Source: Bacillota bacterium (GTDB lineage Bacteria; Bacillota; UBA4882; UBA8346). From it: a DNA stretch of 32,781 nt. The DNA lies in the NCBI GenBank assembly GCA_023394955.1, contig JAEWZY010000016.1:1-32781 (forward strand), in the 5' to 3' direction. Position numbers and translations under genes: made by a program. The notes under the pieces were generated by a model. That model was not told where the DNA came from. It was given only the letters and a program-made list of their open reading frames with translations, and did no database searches. Shown here piece by piece: positions 14,629-22,953 of the stretch (its first letter is position 1; every line of letters starts with the position of its first letter).

Positions 14629-15639
14629 TTATGCTCCCTCCGAAAAGTTTTTCGATTCTATTTCACCTGATAAACCCTTCAAAAAAATTGTTCTTCCCAA
14701 TCCCGGATCAAATGGGGCCCAAGTCGCGTCCTGGTTCTGATTACGGATCACCGTTAAAAATTTGGTGATTTGAGCGTCCATATTATCGGCGTGGTGGAGA
14801 ATGCAGGCTTCCAGAGTTAATGGCTCCACCGGCGAACCCCATTCCATAATACCATGATGGCTAACGAGTAAATGGATCAGGCTCAATAACATCGGGTCAT
14901 CCGTGTCCTCCGCCGGATTTCCGAATAGATCGGAAATTGCTCGCTCAATCATATTTACTCCTAGCACCAGATGCCCGATGAGTTTACCTTGATCAGTACC
15001 GTCAAATCCTCGTTCCATTCGATAAGTTTTAGTTTTTCCAATATCATGAATGATTGCGCCGGACAATAATAAATCTTTATTGACCAAAGGATAATAATCG
15101 GCCGCCGCCTTACAAATAGCCGTAACACCGGCAGTATGTTCCAACAAACCGCCTACATAAACATGGTGCCTTTTGATAGCTGCCGGTACCTGGATAAAAC
15201 GGTTCACAAAATCCCGATCGTCAAAGAATACCTTCAAGACTTTTTTTAGAGATGGTTCATTAATCTCCCGGATTGTATCACTAATATAATTCCAATATTC
15301 TGCCAAATTACCCGGAGCATGGGGTAAAAATTCGCTGTAATCAACCTCGGAGTCGGTTGCCAACTTAAAAGCGCCGCTACTTTTAGCTTCCCATTCAAGT
15401 TGGATTTGGTCTTTGAATAATTTAGGTTGAATGTTACAAAGCTCAATAATTTTCCCCACTTCCAATCTTTGATATAAAGTTTCATCAGCGTCCCAAACTT
15501 TAGCGGCGATTTCTCCGGTGTGGTCGGAAATTTTCAACGCCAGATAATTACTGCCGTTTTTTGCGGTCCGCAACTGGTTTTCAGTGATTAAGTATTTGCC
15601 CGATACCGGGCTACTCCCGTTTATTGTTTTAATCTCCAC
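14629..15639 (-). CDS. yhaM: 3'-5' exoribonuclease YhaM family protein
   Basis: YhaM-type enzymes combine an OB-fold nucleic-acid-binding domain with an HD domain and degrade single-stranded RNA (or DNA) from the 3' end. In the 336-residue product the OB domain is about 10-85 (NYLALKISDHTGEIAAKVWD). The HD domain is about 140-310, with HHVYVGGLLEHTAG and the metal-binding His198-Asp199 in SGAIIHDIGKTKTY, then LVSHHG and LHHADNMDA. The start is GTG at 15637-15639, with GGAGG 9 bases upstream. It lies between the YprB-like exonuclease and the membrane protein, so two 3' or single-strand exonucleases are neighbours here. Confidence 0.9.
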   Translation of the reverse strand: MEIKTINGSSPVSGKYLITENQLRTAKNGSNYLALKISDHTGEIAAKVWDADETLYQRLEVGKIIELCNIQPKLFKDQIQLEWEAKSSGAFKLATDSEVDYSEFLPHAPGNLAEYWNYISDTIREINEPSLKKVLKVFFDDRDFVNRFIQVPAAIKRHHVYVGGLLEHTAGVTAICKAAADYYPLVNKDLLLSGAIIHDIGKTKTYRMERGFDGTDQGKLIGHLVLGVNMIERAISDLFGNPAEDTDDPMLLSLIHLLVSHHGIMEWGSPVEPLTLEACILHHADNMDAQITKFLTVIRNQNQDATWAPFDPGLGRTIFLKGLSGEIESKNFSEGA

Positions 15640-15666
15640 TTGAACACACCTCCGGCGCTTATCATC

Positions 15667-16551
15667 CTATCCAGTTATTATCCCAAGCAATTTAGCCATG
15701 GTTAAAAGATCGCAAGCGTTATGTTCTAGGATTGGTTGTATGTAACCACGGTCTTCAGTCTCCAAATATCTTTGGTAATATTCCCCTACTTGCGCTCCGG
15801 GTAAGTCGTCAATCCGTTCCTGATTAAATAAATACCGTTCAATAGTTAACAACCGGCAATTAGGGAGCTGGGAACGGTAATTTTTACGCGCTTGCCGGAG
15901 TAAATCAAAATGGAAGGAATTAATCTCATCGTTTAGGCCCTGAAATCTCATTCTTCCTTTCAAATAAGGCACATCAAAGCTTCGTCCGTTAAAACTGACA
16001 ATAATGTTAGCCCTTTTCAGAAAATCCATTGTTTCAAGGAGCAGCGCCCTTTCCTCAGACAGATTTCTAGCTAAAAACTGGTTAATTGACCCTTGTCCAT
16101 CCTTGAATGTAAGCATTCCCACCAAAAATACCGGATGTATATAATAAAGGCCCGAGGTTTCAATATCAATAAAAATGATCTCTTCCGGTCTAAAAAAACT
16201 TAACAACTGCAAATCCGAGGCCCCATAACGGGCCAGCCTGCTAAAATCCTTGGATTTAATAACCTTTAATACATCGGCGGCTGCCTGCCCCCACTTGGGA
16301 TGCGCCATTAAGTCCTTGATTGTATAATAACCGGCATCATTTAATTTGCCGATGGTAGCCGGGCCAATCCCATAGATTAGTCCCAGATCGTTTTCAAGCA
16401 ATTCTTCCCCGGGAAATATGAAGTTAACATTTTCGGTCCGGAGTCTAAAAATTTCGAAAACCCCTATTTCGTTAGTTCCTTCCCCTTCTTCCAAAAGCTT
16501 TATTCCCCATTGACCATCCGGGGCAGGCGAATCGGAAAACGCAAACGGCAT
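15667..16551 (-). CDS. YprB-like DEDD-type exonuclease (RNase H-like fold)
   Basis: The 294-residue protein resembles the RNase_H_2 family typified by B. subtilis YprB. DEDD-type catalytic positions are visible: FIDIETSGL (Asp129, Glu131), SFNGRSFDVPYL (second Asp) and HNACDLLTM (His and last Asp). A helix-hairpin-helix-like element precedes it (about 54-85, LGLIYGIGPATIGKLNDAGY), which would help bind nucleic acid. ATG at 16549-16551 has GGAGG 6 bases away. The gene starts 43 bases after lptA and continues the same unit. Its substrate in vivo is not known. Confidence 0.8.
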   Translation of the reverse strand: MPFAFSDSPAPDGQWGIKLLEEGEGTNEIGVFEIFRLRTENVNFIFPGEELLENDLGLIYGIGPATIGKLNDAGYYTIKDLMAHPKWGQAAADVLKVIKSKDFSRLARYGASDLQLLSFFRPEEIIFIDIETSGLYYIHPVFLVGMLTFKDGQGSINQFLARNLSEERALLLETMDFLKRANIIVSFNGRSFDVPYLKGRMRFQGLNDEINSFHFDLLRQARKNYRSQLPNCRLLTIERYLFNQERIDDLPGAQVGEYYQRYLETEDRGYIQPILEHNACDLLTMAKLLGIITG

Positions 16552-16594
16552 ATCGTTCCTCCAGTACTATCAAAGAAAAGAATAAACAAATCAA

Positions 16595-17248
16595 TTATCT
16601 AGGGTCCGATTCTTCCTCAACCTCAAATTCAACACTCACTGAATCGGTAACGCGAAAACTTTTTTCTGATACATTAATCTTAATTAGATTTCCTTTGATA
16701 ATTTCCCCTTTTGGCCTGGTTAATTCGGCATTTCCTTTAAGCAGTAATTCTTGCAGCTGATCGTTATATTCAATCAAATCAGCCCCTCCGGTAAAATCCT
16801 TATGCTCAATCCGGCCCTTTTTAGCGATAAAATTCTTAGTTTCGGTTTCAAAAAATAATTCGTCAGTAAGGAGCGTAAAAGGATCTTTGGCCTTTTTCCC
16901 TTTAGCGGCTTTGGTTTTAATCCTTTCCATCACCACATTGGTTTTGAAGGTCCCTGCCTCTTTTTTCAAATCATATTCTAAGGTTTCCGATTCGATTGCA
17001 ACCTCAGGATGGGTCAGCTTTACCTTCTTGTCGAAGACCGCCGTTTTCCGGTCAGTATCAACCTGCGCCTTTTCGGTAGTAATTACGGTTGATCCCTGGA
17101 CGAAGCGGACATCCCCTTCAAGGTAATTAATCTTTGTATCCGTATCCCCCCAGACACTTTTCCCGGTAACTCTAACTTCCTCCGCAGCCGACACAATACC
17201 GAGGGTGATGCAGAATATCAATAGTAAACCACCCCAGAAACGGTTCAT
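16595..17248 (-). CDS. lptA: LPS transport periplasmic protein LptA (OstA-like domain)
   Basis: LptA-type proteins form the periplasmic bridge that carries LPS from LptC to LptD. The 217-residue product has a signal peptide ending at about VSAAEE (residues 1-22) and then repeated short beta strands of the OstA/jelly-roll type (INYLEGDVRFVQGSTVITTE, VAIESETLEYDLKKEAG, ADLIEYNDQLQELLLKGNAE). A Lys-rich loop lies near 111-122. Its ATG overlaps the lptC stop (ATGA). It lies downstream of lptD and lptC; lptB, its frequent neighbour elsewhere, is absent here. Confidence 0.85.
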   Translation of the reverse strand: MNRFWGGLLLIFCITLGIVSAAEEVRVTGKSVWGDTDTKINYLEGDVRFVQGSTVITTEKAQVDTDRKTAVFDKKVKLTHPEVAIESETLEYDLKKEAGTFKTNVVMERIKTKAAKGKKAKDPFTLLTDELFFETETKNFIAKKGRIEHKDFTGGADLIEYNDQLQELLLKGNAELTRPKGEIIKGNLIKINVSEKSFRVTDSVSVEFEVEEESDPR

Positions 17249-17883
17249 GGTTTAATTATTGCCTCTTTCGGTTTGATTAGCTTAAACTTTTTATCCTTAC
17301 GCCAATAAATCAACCCTTCGGATCTAACTAGATCGCCTTCCCGGATTAACTCGACATTTCCTTCCAATAATACTTCTTCATCTTCAAATTTCATGATCAT
17401 TTTGTCGGCCGTAGCTTGTAGATCTTTATCGTAATACTTGACCGGCGATAGACAATGCAATTCTTCTTTTTTATATTTCATCACCGCTTCATCGGTTGTA
17501 AAAAATTCATCATCCCGGCTGGCCTCGAAGCCACCGCTGATATTCAGCTCTTCCCGGGCCCTTTCCCAGCGGGCCCATTTAGCCTTAAAATAGACTTTCC
17601 CATCCTTCTCAGTATAAATAATCCCGTTATAGATTTTTTCAAAATACACTTGGTTGCCGTCGGAGGATTCCCATATTTTGACCGCTCCGATCTTCCACGC
17701 TAACTCCTGATCGTTCCAGCCGGTAAGTTCGCCTTCATACATTACCGAAGCTGGTTTCGAAGGCTGAATTGATTGTACGGACTGCTTGGTTCCTTGGTAT
17801 AAGAATTCCCACCAGCCGCCAAGATAGCCCAGAAAAACGAGGCCTGCCAATGTAAAAAAACCAATCGACCTTTTAATATCCAT
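17245..17883 (-). CDS. lptC: LPS export protein LptC
   Basis: Inner-membrane-anchored protein that receives LPS from the LptBFG transporter and passes it to LptA. The 212-residue product has a single N-terminal membrane helix (about 8-28) and a periplasmic domain of short beta strands (VYFEKIYNGIIYTEKDG, FFTTDEAVMKYKKEELHC, TADKMIMKFEDEEVLLEGNV). The last part resembles LptA/OstA repeats, as expected for this family. ATG at 17881-17883 overlaps the 3' end of lptD by 11 bases, and its stop overlaps lptA, so translation of lptD, lptC and lptA is probably coupled. Confidence 0.82.
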   Translation of the reverse strand: MDIKRSIGFFTLAGLVFLGYLGGWWEFLYQGTKQSVQSIQPSKPASVMYEGELTGWNDQELAWKIGAVKIWESSDGNQVYFEKIYNGIIYTEKDGKVYFKAKWARWERAREELNISGGFEASRDDEFFTTDEAVMKYKKEELHCLSPVKYYDKDLQATADKMIMKFEDEEVLLEGNVELIREGDLVRSEGLIYWRKDKKFKLIKPKEAIIKP

Positions 17884-20023
17884 AATTCAAATACTCCATC
17901 GGATTGTCCGAGGTATTGAACCTAGCCTGTGGGAAAGCTTTAAAAGTTATTTGCAACCAGTATTCCCGTTCAACCCAATCATAGTGAAATTCCAGTTCCC
18001 GGCAGTGCCAATCATAAGTCAATCCAATATTGGCATTGGAAAAGTCATTGACAAACATATCATAAGTAGCATTCATCCCAACTTTCCATTTGTCGCTAAT
18101 CCGTTGAGTTACTCGTAGGTCCATGAGCTTTGACCACCATACTTGATTCCAGAAATCATAAGATAGATTCAACCTGAAATGCCAATCCTGTTTTGGATTT
18201 GAATTAACCTCCAAACTTGTCTGGCCTAAACCCATCGGGTAATCGGGGCCGTTATCCCAGTGATACTCCGTCCGAAGACTCATCCTGGTTGAGTTCCGGT
18301 TCCATATAGTATTAAAGCTTACCGGATATGCAAATTCCGTTTCAATATTATAACCTGATTTTAAATTGGCGCTAAGTTGCCCGCTTCTCCAATTCCATGA
18401 ATTCCAAACTTCTGCGCCAGGCCTTATATTATCATTAAAAAATATATTATTCTCCCCCTGGAGTTTTGTAAACCCCAGCGACAAGGTTGACGATAAGTTT
18501 TCATTAAATTTATTGGTTAAATCTAATTCTTCAGTTAGGGCGTTTAATTCATTGGTTATATCGTTAACCATATAACCGCGAAATCGATAGTATACTTTAT
18601 TGTTAAGACTTAAACTTCCTTCAGACCATAAACTACTAGTTTTTTGAACATCTAAAGCGGAGCGTTCTCCTTCTGTTTTAACATCGTAAAAACCATCATA
18701 TTTTTCCTTTTTAGTATATTGGGTGACCACCCTAACATCGCCCACCAAAGGCCAATTCCATTTGGGGATAGTATATGTGACTTCCGGCTTTAAGTTTTCG
18801 CTGGAATAACCGATAGTTTTCGAATCACGAACCTTAAGTGATAATTGAGACCAATCCCATCTTTTGTCAAAACCCAAATCGTATGTAAAGTTCTCAACCG
18901 GTTCATTAGTCTTCGGGACGATACTTAATTCATTATAAAACCATCTTCCATTTAAGAATATCCCCATAGTTGGATTTATATTATATCTCCAACTCTCCTG
19001 GACATTGATCTGACGTTTGCTTTCCAAACCATATGTATCATAATCAACCGCAAAAAACGGATACGGCGTTTGCCCCCTTAAAGTAAAATTATACTCCTTC
19101 TCCAAATAACCTTCTCCATTTATATCATAACGATACCAATTATTAAAAGAAGTCTCATAATTTAATTTGGGATGAGTACGATCCTCATATTTAAAGCCCG
19201 CTTTATAATCCTCATAAGGATTCCCGATCTTGCGCTTATCCGATACACTAAGAGTCTCGGTAAAGGTCCTTGTAGAGGATGGTTTATAAATATGTTCCAA
19301 TTCCCAATAGTCGGTTCCATGTTCGGTGGTTGTATTACTAGCCATTAACGAATTACGATCGTTGAAATAATAAGTATACCATGTCTTTAGCCACCATCCG
19401 TCCGTGTTATTCCAGCCCACTTGCATGCCGAAATTATTACTGTCTTCTTTTAAGGAGATAAAAAGGACCGGGACGTAAAACAGCGGCACTCGGTGTTCCC
19501 AGTACCAAACATGACGCATTTTGATTCGGTCTCCAGGAAAATATTCAATCTGTTTAGCTGTAAAATGGTAATGCGGATGTTCCAGTTCACAACTGGTCAA
19601 GTGGGTTTTTTTGAACAAAAGCTCTTCACCTTTTAAAAAAGCTTCTGCTGCTGTATATTTTAGCGGCCCTTCGATTTCGTCATCGGTTATCTCGGTGATC
19701 ACCGGATAGACCCATCCTTGTTGGATCTCAAGGTAATATAAAAAACGGTCCCCATTGAACTCGTCCCCATCTTTTTCAACTTTTACACACCCGGTAGCTA
19801 ACAAAATGTTTTGGTCTTGGTCGATAACAGCCTGGTCGGAGAGGACCTTCGTTTTTTTATAACTTATCCGAACATTACCTTTCGCTTCGATTTGTTTAGA
19901 ATGATAATTATAGTTGATTTCGTCGGCGGTAAGGGTTACCCGAACCGTTTCCGCCCGAACTGGTTCGGCAAACATGAGCAATATACCGATAAAAATAGCC
20001 GCGCCGAAAGATAAACCTCGCAT
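17873..20023 (-). CDS. lptD: LPS assembly outer-membrane protein LptD (Imp/OstA)
   Basis: LptD is the outer-membrane barrel that inserts LPS into the outer leaflet. The 716-residue product has a signal peptide (cleavage near VRA, residue 24) and an N-terminal OstA domain (about 28-150, LTADEINYNYHSKQIEAKGN). A long C-terminal region follows, rich in Trp/Tyr and alternating strands. Only three Cys are present: Cys79, Cys145 (TSCELEHPHYHF) and Cys674 (DWHCRELEFHYDW). The last two match the conserved domain and C-terminal Cys positions used for the interdomain disulfide in E. coli, which has four. ATG at 20021-20023 is 10 bases after lptF/G, with GAGG in front. No lptE gene is visible. Confidence 0.92.
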   Translation of the reverse strand: MRGLSFGAAIFIGILLMFAEPVRAETVRVTLTADEINYNYHSKQIEAKGNVRISYKKTKVLSDQAVIDQDQNILLATGCVKVEKDGDEFNGDRFLYYLEIQQGWVYPVITEITDDEIEGPLKYTAAEAFLKGEELLFKKTHLTSCELEHPHYHFTAKQIEYFPGDRIKMRHVWYWEHRVPLFYVPVLFISLKEDSNNFGMQVGWNNTDGWWLKTWYTYYFNDRNSLMASNTTTEHGTDYWELEHIYKPSSTRTFTETLSVSDKRKIGNPYEDYKAGFKYEDRTHPKLNYETSFNNWYRYDINGEGYLEKEYNFTLRGQTPYPFFAVDYDTYGLESKRQINVQESWRYNINPTMGIFLNGRWFYNELSIVPKTNEPVENFTYDLGFDKRWDWSQLSLKVRDSKTIGYSSENLKPEVTYTIPKWNWPLVGDVRVVTQYTKKEKYDGFYDVKTEGERSALDVQKTSSLWSEGSLSLNNKVYYRFRGYMVNDITNELNALTEELDLTNKFNENLSSTLSLGFTKLQGENNIFFNDNIRPGAEVWNSWNWRSGQLSANLKSGYNIETEFAYPVSFNTIWNRNSTRMSLRTEYHWDNGPDYPMGLGQTSLEVNSNPKQDWHFRLNLSYDFWNQVWWSKLMDLRVTQRISDKWKVGMNATYDMFVNDFSNANIGLTYDWHCRELEFHYDWVEREYWLQITFKAFPQARFNTSDNPMEYLNYGY

Positions 20024-20033
20024 TATTGCCTCA

Positions 20034-21116
20034 TTACTTCCATTGTTCGGTGTTGAATAACAAAAAGATCCCGACTGCTAAAAAGAATAGATTAGGGACC
20101 CATGCCGCCGCCCAAGGCGGGATTAAACTATTAACTCCCATAGTCCTCCCGATTACTTGCAACGCATAGTAACCCATAATAATTAGAAAACAAAGGACCA
20201 ATCCCAACCATCTTGAGTTTCTGCCGGTCATAAGCGTTAAGGGCGCAGCCAAAAAGACTAATGTTAATGCGATGATCGGATCGGAAAACTTGGATTGGTA
20301 GAACACCTGAAAAGCCGGCATATTTAAGCCGCTACGGCTATAGAGGTCGATCATTTCCAACAACTCCGTGGTCCGCATCTCATTTGGGCCTTTTTCTTCA
20401 CTGATAAACCCATGATAATCCTTGTTCATCGTCAATTCCATTTTACTAAATTTGAGTTCAGACTTGATAGCCCCTGCTTTATCAAATTCATGAACTATAC
20501 CTTGACTTAACTCCCAAATCCCCTTTCTGATCCGGCCATGTTCCGCAGTGATAATCCGCGGCCAATTGCCGCCGGAACCGGTCTCGATAATCAATACCCC
20601 GCCAATTTCCCCCGTTTTCCGTTCTACTTTCTTTAAATAAATAAACCGGTTTTGAGGAGCTTTAAAGACAACGTTTTCACGGAATAACGGAAAATCCTGT
20701 TTGATCGACATCCGGCGCAGTTCAACCTCAAAACGATGATTGGCTGAAGGCACCACATAATCATTCCAAAAGAAAGCCATAACGCAGATGATAAATACTC
20801 CCACAAATACCGGGGACATGATTTTCATCAAACTAACTCCGTGAGTCCGAATCACATCCAGTTCGCGTTCCCGAAGCATCCTCCCCATAAAAAGGATTAC
20901 CCCAAATAGCGCCGCAGCCGGGATAATGTCCATTAGCAGCGCAGGTATTTGGTTAAGTAAAAGAACGCAAAGTAATTTAGGGGTCACCCGGTAGCCAATG
21001 AATAGATCATTATAGTCAAAAAAAATCTTACCAATGCCTAATGCCGTAAAACCAAGCGCGCACACAAAGAACTGCTGAATGAATTCACTCCAGATATAAC
21101 GTTTTAATATTCGCAC
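20034..21116 (-). CDS. LptF/LptG family inner-membrane permease (YjgP/YjgQ)
   Basis: LptF and LptG are the membrane halves of the ABC transporter that extracts LPS from the inner membrane. The 360-residue product shows the family layout: membrane helices near 15-35, 55-80 and 100-120, a periplasmic beta-rich domain (about 130-265) and three C-terminal helices (about 280-355). The segment MGRMLRERELDVIRTHGVSL is the typical coupling region. Only one such gene is present; the partner and lptB must lie elsewhere if the complex is the usual LptB2FG. The start is GTG at 21114-21116, with GAGGG upstream. It is probably the first gene of the unit that runs to mtaB. Confidence 0.88.
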   Translation of the reverse strand: MRILKRYIWSEFIQQFFVCALGFTALGIGKIFFDYNDLFIGYRVTPKLLCVLLLNQIPALLMDIIPAAALFGVILFMGRMLRERELDVIRTHGVSLMKIMSPVFVGVFIICVMAFFWNDYVVPSANHRFEVELRRMSIKQDFPLFRENVVFKAPQNRFIYLKKVERKTGEIGGVLIIETGSGGNWPRIITAEHGRIRKGIWELSQGIVHEFDKAGAIKSELKFSKMELTMNKDYHGFISEEKGPNEMRTTELLEMIDLYSRSGLNMPAFQVFYQSKFSDPIIALTLVFLAAPLTLMTGRNSRWLGLVLCFLIIMGYYALQVIGRTMGVNSLIPPWAAAWVPNLFFLAVGIFLLFNTEQWK

Positions 21117-21258
21117 CTTTGACCCTCATAGAAATCACAAATTTATCATTCTTATGATTAATGTTGCAATAAATTTTTTGACCGCCTGGATTATTGCAAT
21201 ATATTTTCCTTGATTTAAAAGTGGAAAAGCATAATCAAATTCATCCAAACCCAATCTA
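21117..21258. promoter_or_regulatory. Spacer upstream of lptF/G with inverted repeat and possible promoter
   Basis: TTGCAATAA (21164-21172) and TTATTGCAA (21191-21199) form a 9-base inverted repeat. On the minus strand TTGCAA, 16 bases and GATAAA form a weak promoter that overlaps one arm. Because two terminators lie just upstream, some promoter is expected here. Confidence 0.35.
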
Positions 21259-21279
21259 TTAAAAAAGCGCCTGAGGCGC
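21259..21279 (-). terminator. Second terminator downstream of lpxD
   Basis: On the minus strand GCGCC and GGCGC pair around TCA, followed by TTTTTTAAT. It lies about 140 bases after the lpxD stop and is in series with the terminator at 21328-21388. Confidence 0.8.
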
Positions 21280-21327
21280 ATATTATTAGAAAAGAACAGT
21301 CCGTTTCGCCGGGCCTAAACTAATTGT

Positions 21328-21388
21328 AAAAAAAACTTGGCCGAATCAAGTAACCCCTTTAGAATTAAGGATTACTTCGCCAAGTTTT
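21328..21388 (-). terminator. First terminator downstream of lpxD, long stem
   Basis: On the minus strand AACTTGGC pairs with GCCAAGTT, with a further inner pairing AAGTAA/TTACTT, followed by a run of eight T. It starts about 30 bases after lpxD. Confidence 0.85.
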
Positions 21389-21417
21389 ATCAAAAATCCT
21401 CCAAGAAAAACGAGTTT

Positions 21418-22443
21418 TTAGGAGTGAACTCTTTCCTCTAATTCGGAGACTTTTCTTTGAAGTTCCCTAATCTCCTTTAACAATTCCGGCAAACGCCCTG
21501 CAGTTGCTTGAATTCGCATATCTTCAGCATGAGGCCTGGCTGGAATGCCCGAAACGTAAGAGTTAGGCGGTAAACTATTAATAGCCAACGAACAAGCGGC
21601 GATTATAGAGTCGTGAGAGATCAAGACATGCCCAACAACTCCCGACTTACCCGCCATAATAACCCGATCTCCTAATTTAGCGCTTCCGGCCATACCGACC
21701 TGCCCGCATAAAAGACAGTCCTCTCCAAGTACGCAATTATGGCCGATTTGAACCAGATTATCAATCTTGGTGCCGCGTTTTACCAACGTTACTCCGGTGG
21801 TAGACCGATCAATCGCGGAATTGGCCCCAATTTCAACATCATCTTCGATAACCACCACACCAACCTGAGGAACTTTAAAATGCTTTCCTTTCTCGGTCAC
21901 ATAGCCGAATCCGTCAGCGCCAATTACAGTGCCGGCGTGTATTTGAACATTGTTTCCAACCTTACAATCTTTCCGAATCACCACATTAGAGTGGATAATA
22001 CCTTTCTCGCCGATAATCACCCCATCCTCGATAACTGCCCCGGGGTAAACAATGCTCCCTTTACCGATAGTAACATTGGTCCCAATATAAACTTGGGGTC
22101 CAATCTCCGAACCCTCGCCTTTAAAATTCTCTCCCACAACTGCCGTCGGATGAATTCCGGGTTTACACACTAAAGGAGGGGTAAAATGATTTAAAATTTG
22201 CGCAAAAGCCAGTCTGGGATTGGGAACTTGAATCACCGGTTTAGTAGCCTCAACAACATTAGCGGGTACGATAATAGCTACCGCTTTACTCTGGAGAGCG
22301 GTTTCCAAAACACGGGCAGTAGCGGCCATTGTAATTTCATCCGGTCCGACTTCATCCAATCCTTTAATGCCTTTAATTTCGATATTACCGTCACCGATTA
22401 CCTCACCATTTACTAGCTTTGCCAAATCCGATAACAGTGTCAT
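21418..22443 (-). CDS. lpxD: UDP-3-O-acylglucosamine N-acyltransferase LpxD
   Basis: LpxD adds the second 3-hydroxyacyl chain to the lipid A precursor from acyl-ACP, cytosolic face. The 341-residue protein has the N-terminal uridine-binding domain (about 1-100), a left-handed beta helix of hexapeptide repeats (about 100-290, including HAGTVIGADGFGYV) and a C-terminal helix pair (LKEIRELQRKVSELEERVHS). The catalytic His is visible in QIGHNC (His235; E. coli LpxD uses His239). ATG at 22441-22443 follows AGGAG. The lpxC-fabZ-lpxA genes that usually follow are not present; two terminators do instead. Presence of LpxD strongly suggests that the organism makes lipid A. Confidence 0.95.
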   Translation of the reverse strand: MTLLSDLAKLVNGEVIGDGNIEIKGIKGLDEVGPDEITMAATARVLETALQSKAVAIIVPANVVEATKPVIQVPNPRLAFAQILNHFTPPLVCKPGIHPTAVVGENFKGEGSEIGPQVYIGTNVTIGKGSIVYPGAVIEDGVIIGEKGIIHSNVVIRKDCKVGNNVQIHAGTVIGADGFGYVTEKGKHFKVPQVGVVVIEDDVEIGANSAIDRSTTGVTLVKRGTKIDNLVQIGHNCVLGEDCLLCGQVGMAGSAKLGDRVIMAGKSGVVGHVLISHDSIIAACSLAINSLPPNSYVSGIPARPHAEDMRIQATAGRLPELLKEIRELQRKVSELEERVHS

Positions 22444-22509
22444 TGGGTCCGACTCCTTTTGTATCGTTTATTAATTTATTCCCGCTAATCCACTCAATCC
22501 TGTTCAAAT

Positions 22510-22929
22510 TTATTTATCCAATTCCTTAATAACATCTCCGGTAATATCAAACGCGCTATAAATATACACCTGGTTGGAGGCTACCCCTTTATAACCCCGC
22601 TTTTTAGCTACTTTTTCTAAAACGCTTTTGACTTTAGAAGTAAATTCTTTCTGTTTTTCGTTTTTAAAGTTTTCAAACTCTGCATTAATGGTTTGTTTTT
22701 CCTGGTCATTTTGGGCTGATTTAAATTTGGAAGATAGTTCTTTACCTTTGGCTTGAACTTCCTCATTTAATTTTTTACTATACTCACTTTTGGCTTCGAT
22801 TTCTTGAATATCAACGGTAGCTATTTTATAAGAAAAAGCGCTATACGACCAAATTAAGCCGGCTGTTAAAATTATCGCGCCAAGGATAATCGCGGCTGGT
22901 ACCAGCCATTTTTTACTTTCAATAATCAT
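22510..22929 (-). CDS. OmpH/Skp-family protein, membrane-anchored form
   Basis: Skp-type chaperones hold unfolded outer-membrane proteins in the periplasm. The 139-residue product has an N-terminal hydrophobic helix (about 8-31) without a clear cleavage site, then the OmpH pattern: short strand YKIATVDIQEIEAKS, a Lys/Glu-rich helical arm (about 50-105) and a closing GVASNQVYIYSAFDITGDVI segment. It may stay tethered to the inner membrane. ATG at 22927-22929 has GGAGG 7 bases away. Third gene of a group ompH-coiled coil-ompH, between the coiled-coil gene and lpxD. Confidence 0.82.
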   Translation of the reverse strand: MIIESKKWLVPAAIILGAIILTAGLIWSYSAFSYKIATVDIQEIEAKSEYSKKLNEEVQAKGKELSSKFKSAQNDQEKQTINAEFENFKNEKQKEFTSKVKSVLEKVAKKRGYKGVASNQVYIYSAFDITGDVIKELDK

Positions 22930-22953
22930 AGTAATTCCTCCATCTATATATTG

